Source of the DNA: an uncultured Phycisphaerae bacterium
GTDB taxonomy: Bacteria > Planctomycetota > Phycisphaerae > Sedimentisphaerales > Anaerohalosphaeraceae
DNA length: 8,833 nucleotides
Reading direction: 5' to 3'
Assembly (NCBI GenBank): GCA_937995495.1
Contig: CALKKA010000116.1
Location: forward strand, 1 to 8,833
Shown: piece after piece, positions 6,757 through 8,833 of the stretch
Layout of the letters: every line of letters starts with the position of its first letter
Numbering within the stretch: the stretch's first letter is position 1
The notes under the pieces: model-generated
What the model saw: only the letters and a program-made list of their open reading frames with translations
The model's database searches: none
What the model was told of the DNA's origin: nothing
Position numbers and translations under genes: made by a program

Positions 6757-6763
6757 CTTCCTT
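6757..6763 (-). promoter_or_regulatory. Ribosome binding site that fixes the argJ start
   Basis: On the minus strand AAGGAAG stands 8 nt before the ATG at 6746-6748. It lies in the 19-nt gap after the upstream stop codon (6768-6770). This supports the 400-aa form of ArgJ over a 422-aa form that would overlap the preceding gene. Confidence 0.8.
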
Positions 6764-6767
6764 GGGA

Positions 6768-7142
6768 TTAGCAGTATTCTTGCGGTTGATGGTTATTGTC
6801 GATCCAGAGGCCAATGACCTCTACAGTGGGATAGGCCTCTTTCAGGAAAATGACGGATCGTCTGAGTTGTGCTTTTTGAACATCATCATCGACAGGGTTC
6901 CCGGCACAATCCGGATGGGCACAGATAGCAATTCCACTGCTGCCATGCTTCCTTACAGAGATATCAACGCGAGTGAAGATCGAATTGAGTATCATTAGGT
7001 CGGTTGTTCTTGCAAAAATATCAACCGGTCCGGGTTCGGTGATGCAATCAACGAACTCGGTCTTGAAGCGGTTTTGCAGAAACGGAATTACAGGCAACTG
7101 GACCCGTCCATCCATGCAGTTTATCGCCGTGCAAAAGTTCAT
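6768..7142 (-). CDS. Short beta-carbonic-anhydrase-like protein
   Basis: This 124-aa protein keeps the metal-site pattern of beta-carbonic anhydrases. C9-M-D11-G-R13 near the N-terminus matches CxDxR (zinc Cys plus the Asp-Arg dyad). H76-P-D-C79 matches HxxC (zinc His and Cys), followed by AGNP. At 124 aa it is well below the roughly 180-220 aa of classical enzymes and lacks much of their helical N-terminus. It fits the small putative carbonic anhydrase family (I believe Pfam Pro_CA_2), whose activity is not well established. The frame is open up to 7298, but AAAGGA (7150-7155) lies 7 nt before the ATG at 7142. The extra upstream residues are low-complexity and lie in the promoter region. It leads an operon with argJ (19-nt gap). 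A role in supplying bicarbonate for carbamoyl phosphate is only a guess. No signal peptide is seen. Confidence 0.8.
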   Translation of the reverse strand: MNFCTAINCMDGRVQLPVIPFLQNRFKTEFVDCITEPGPVDIFARTTDLMILNSIFTRVDISVRKHGSSGIAICAHPDCAGNPVDDDVQKAQLRRSVIFLKEAYPTVEVIGLWIDNNHQPQEYC

Positions 7143-7149
7143 GAATTTA

Positions 7150-7155
7150 TCCTTT
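7150..7155 (-). promoter_or_regulatory. Ribosome binding site of the carbonic-anhydrase-like gene
   Basis: On the minus strand AAAGGA stands 7 nt before the ATG at 7140-7142. It decides for the 124-aa product, which begins MNFCTAINCMDGR, over a 176-aa frame-open alternative. Confidence 0.75.
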
Positions 7156-7181
7156 ATAAAGAAGATTATTTCTGATAGACA

Positions 7182-7209
7182 ATTATAGCGAATGAAAATG
7201 AAATTTGAA
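7182..7209 (-). promoter_or_regulatory. Candidate promoter of the carbonic-anhydrase-like gene and argJ
   Basis: A perfect TATAAT on the minus strand (7182-7187) is preceded by TTCAAA (7204-7209, four of six consensus bases) with a 16-nt spacer. The leader to the ATG at 7142 would be about 33 nt and contains the ribosome binding site. It lies in the 112-nt divergent gap shared with dprA. Confidence 0.5.
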
Positions 7210-7222
7210 GATACTTTTTTCA

Positions 7223-7236
7223 AGTGAAGTTTCACT
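7223..7236. repeat. Small inverted repeat upstream of dprA
   Basis: AGTGAA (7223-7228) and TTCACT (7231-7236) are an exact inverted repeat around GT. The repeat lies just before the dprA ribosome binding site and just upstream of the -35 region of the divergent promoter. It could be a small operator, or chance in an AT-rich gap. No clear dprA promoter was recognised in this gap. Confidence 0.25.
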
Positions 7237-7254
7237 GGGAAATAAAGGAGGCCT

Positions 7255-8418
7255 ATGAAGTCCGAACAGCATAGCCCGCAGATTGCATTGTGGCTCAAAC
7301 TTATTCGTGCCGAAAGGATTGGTCCGACACTTTTTAAGCGTTTGCTGGACTATTTTGAGGATGTGGAGCACATTTTCACCGCTTCTGTGGCGGAGTTGAT
7401 GAAGGTTGAGGGCATTGGCAACAGGACCGCCGAGAGTATTGCCCGGACTCGTGATGTGTTTGATGTTGACAGTGAACTCACACTTGCGGAAAAGATGGGC
7501 GTCTGGATTATTCATTTGCACGACAAGCGGTACCCTCCGGCACTAAGAGCCATTTATGACCCGCCGCCGGTGCTGTATGTCAAGGGGACTTTAACCCGCG
7601 CGGACAATCTGGCGATGGCGATTGTCGGCAGCCGAAGATGCAGCCACTATGGGACCGAGCAGGCCAACCGTTTTTCTCATTTACTCGCTTCGGCTGGTTT
7701 TACGATTGTCAGCGGTCTTGCACGCGGCATTGATTCAGCGGCCCATCGTGGGGCACTGGCTACAAAAGGACGGACCATCGCGGTTCAGGGATGTGGTTTG
7801 TCGAATATCTTCCCGCCGGAAAATCAAAAGTTGTTTGAACAGATCACTGAAAATGGAGCGGTTATCAGTGAACTGCCGTTGTCCTATGAGCCGCTGGCAG
7901 AAAACTTCCCCGCCCGCAACCGCATTATCGCCGGACTGTCGATGGGGGTGCTGGTGGTTGAAGCGACTTATCGGAGTGGGGCGTTGATATCTGCACAAGC
8001 CGCCATGGATAACAACCGCGAGGTAATGGCAGTTCCGGGAAGGATTGATTCTCCGTGTAGTTTGGGCTGCCACAAACTACTAAAGCAGGGCGCCCGTTTG
8101 ATAGATAGTATTGATGAGATTATGGATGCACTGGGCTATGTTGGCGACGGCTTGAAAGCACACGCCAACGCTGTTTCAACTGAAGCAGAAGAGAATGTCC
8201 AGCAGACACTGTTTGATCTGTCCCAACTGAACCTGACGAGTGAGGAGAATATGATTTTAAGGCAGTTGAACACCGAGCCGGTGCATGTGGAGGAGTTAAT
8301 AGAATTGTCTCAACTTTCGGCAGCCAAGGTTCATTCCGCAGCGATTAGTCTGCAATTAAAAGGGCTGATCAAGCAATTACCGGGCAATATGCTCGTCAAG
8401 CGGCAAAGTTCTCACTGA
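7255..8418 (+). CDS. dprA: DNA processing protein DprA/Smf
   Basis: DprA binds incoming single-stranded DNA, protects it and loads RecA during natural transformation; related roles in recombination exist in bacteria not known to be competent. The 387 aa match a full-length protein. An N-terminal helix-hairpin-helix region (about 10-66) carries VEGIGNRTAESI (51-62). The Rossmann-like core (about 75-290) carries MAIVGSRRCSHYG (121-133), IVSGLARGIDSAAHRG (151-166), FPARNRIIAGLS (218-229), GVLVVEA (231-237), SGALISAQAA (241-250) and GCHKLLKQGARLID (271-284). A C-terminal winged-helix region (about 325-385) ends the protein. The ATG at 7255 follows AAGGAGG (7245-7251), a strong Shine-Dalgarno, with an unusually short gap of 3 nt; no other start fits. 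It is divergent from the carbonic-anhydrase-like gene and overlaps the convergent receiver gene by 7 bp. No other competence gene is in view. Confidence 0.96.
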   Translation: MKSEQHSPQIALWLKLIRAERIGPTLFKRLLDYFEDVEHIFTASVAELMKVEGIGNRTAESIARTRDVFDVDSELTLAEKMGVWIIHLHDKRYPPALRAIYDPPPVLYVKGTLTRADNLAMAIVGSRRCSHYGTEQANRFSHLLASAGFTIVSGLARGIDSAAHRGALATKGRTIAVQGCGLSNIFPPENQKLFEQITENGAVISELPLSYEPLAENFPARNRIIAGLSMGVLVVEATYRSGALISAQAAMDNNREVMAVPGRIDSPCSLGCHKLLKQGARLIDSIDEIMDALGYVGDGLKAHANAVSTEAEENVQQTLFDLSQLNLTSEENMILRQLNTEPVHVEELIELSQLSAAKVHSAAISLQLKGLIKQLPGNMLVKRQSSH

Positions 8419-8833
8419 AAGATATTACAGCTTTGCTGAATGCAGCTTAGGATTGAATGAATATTGTCCGGTTCTGTTACGACCGCGTCAAATCCACGAT
8501 TCCGTAGAGCGGCGCTTTCCTTAGGGCCAAGGCCTCCGGCCAGGGCGATGAGTGTGCAATGGGTGAGGTCTTCACAGTCCCGAACATATCCACATAAACT
8601 GCCAGAATCGATGCCATTGTTCATTAAGTCGATCAAAATGACATTGGGAGAAAATTTCAAAACGGCTAGGCCTGCGTCGAAACTATTGTGTACACATTGA
8701 ACCTCGAAACTGCCTTGAGTTCGGATTTGGTCGGCAAAGCGCTGAGCATATTCCGTACGGCTGTCAATGATCAGGATACGAAGTTTGCCCTTTTCCAATT
8801 CGCCGGTCGGGATGTCATGAGCTTTCATGAAGC
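8412..8833 (-). CDS. Atypical receiver-domain protein, N-terminus beyond the right edge
   Basis: The visible part is a CheY-like receiver fold: LRILIIDSR (16-24, numbered from the Met at 8828), VILIDL (63-68) with Asp67 as the would-be phosphoacceptor, TLIALAGG (92-99), and FDAVVTEPDN (113-122). Several conserved residues are changed. The acidic pocket keeps only Asp22, Ala97 stands at the Thr/Ser position, and Glu119 replaces the invariant Lys before Pro. Phosphorylation is therefore doubtful. The reading frame stays open through the edge (a Phe codon precedes the ATG at 8826-8828). The first residues, FMKAHDIPTGELE, resemble the end of the excisionase-like helix-turn-helix (FLKEHGMPxGELE pattern) that, as I recall, precedes receivers in planctomycetes. 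I infer a longer DNA-binding protein, not a 138-aa one. It ends 7 bp inside dprA, on the opposite strand. Confidence 0.75.
   Translation of the reverse strand, partial: FMKAHDIPTGELEKGKLRILIIDSRTEYAQRFADQIRTQGSFEVQCVHNSFDAGLAVLKFSPNVILIDLMNNGIDSGSLCGYVRDCEDLTHCTLIALAGGLGPKESAALRNRGFDAVVTEPDNIHSILSCIQQSCNIFQ

Noticed and set aside
6749..6814. Longer ArgJ with 22 additional N-terminal residues
   Set aside because: It would overlap the upstream gene, lacks a ribosome binding site at its start and extends beyond the family N-terminus; the start at 6748 has a good site.

Overview
The window reads as ordinary chromosome from a bacterium with about 50% GC, probably a planctomycete of the Phycisphaerae type. 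That placement is an inference. It rests mainly on the right-edge gene, whose receiver domain appears to follow an excisionase-like helix-turn-helix (an architecture I associate with planctomycetes), and on the long membrane pyrophosphatase with a signal peptide. No mobile element, CRISPR array, tRNA or rRNA is visible.

Layout. Positions 1-199 contain no protein gene but do carry an apparent free-standing small-RNA gene on the + strand: a perfect TTGACA-N17-TATAAT promoter at 25-53 and, about 50 nt after its predicted start, a long branched hairpin with an octa-C loop followed by T6 (101-163). From 7142 down to 200 everything coding is on the minus strand. In order of transcription: a very short beta-carbonic-anhydrase-like protein and argJ (19 nt apart, one operon); then hppA with its own candidate promoter, a GTG start and a strong intrinsic terminator (2811-2849); then rsfS-argS-yjbQ (8-bp overlap, then a 24-nt gap). 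dprA runs rightward from 7255 and is divergent from the carbonic-anhydrase-like gene. It meets, tail to tail with a 7-bp overlap, a leftward gene for a degenerate receiver-domain protein whose N-terminus lies beyond the right edge.

How the genes fit together. argJ makes ornithine and N-acetylglutamate for arginine synthesis, and argS charges tRNA-Arg. The carbonic-anhydrase-like protein upstream of argJ might concern bicarbonate, a substrate of carbamoyl phosphate synthesis, but that link is speculative. HppA hydrolyses pyrophosphate, a by-product of biosynthesis including tRNA charging, to pump ions. Its residues point to a K+-dependent, Na+-pumping subtype. RsfS silences ribosomes when growth slows, so rsfS-argS forms a translation-related unit. 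DprA loads RecA on incoming single-stranded DNA in transformation and recombination.

The most unusual item is the small-RNA locus at the left edge. The remaining points of interest are the minimal carbonic-anhydrase-like protein, the degenerate receiver and the pyrophosphatase's extra segments.
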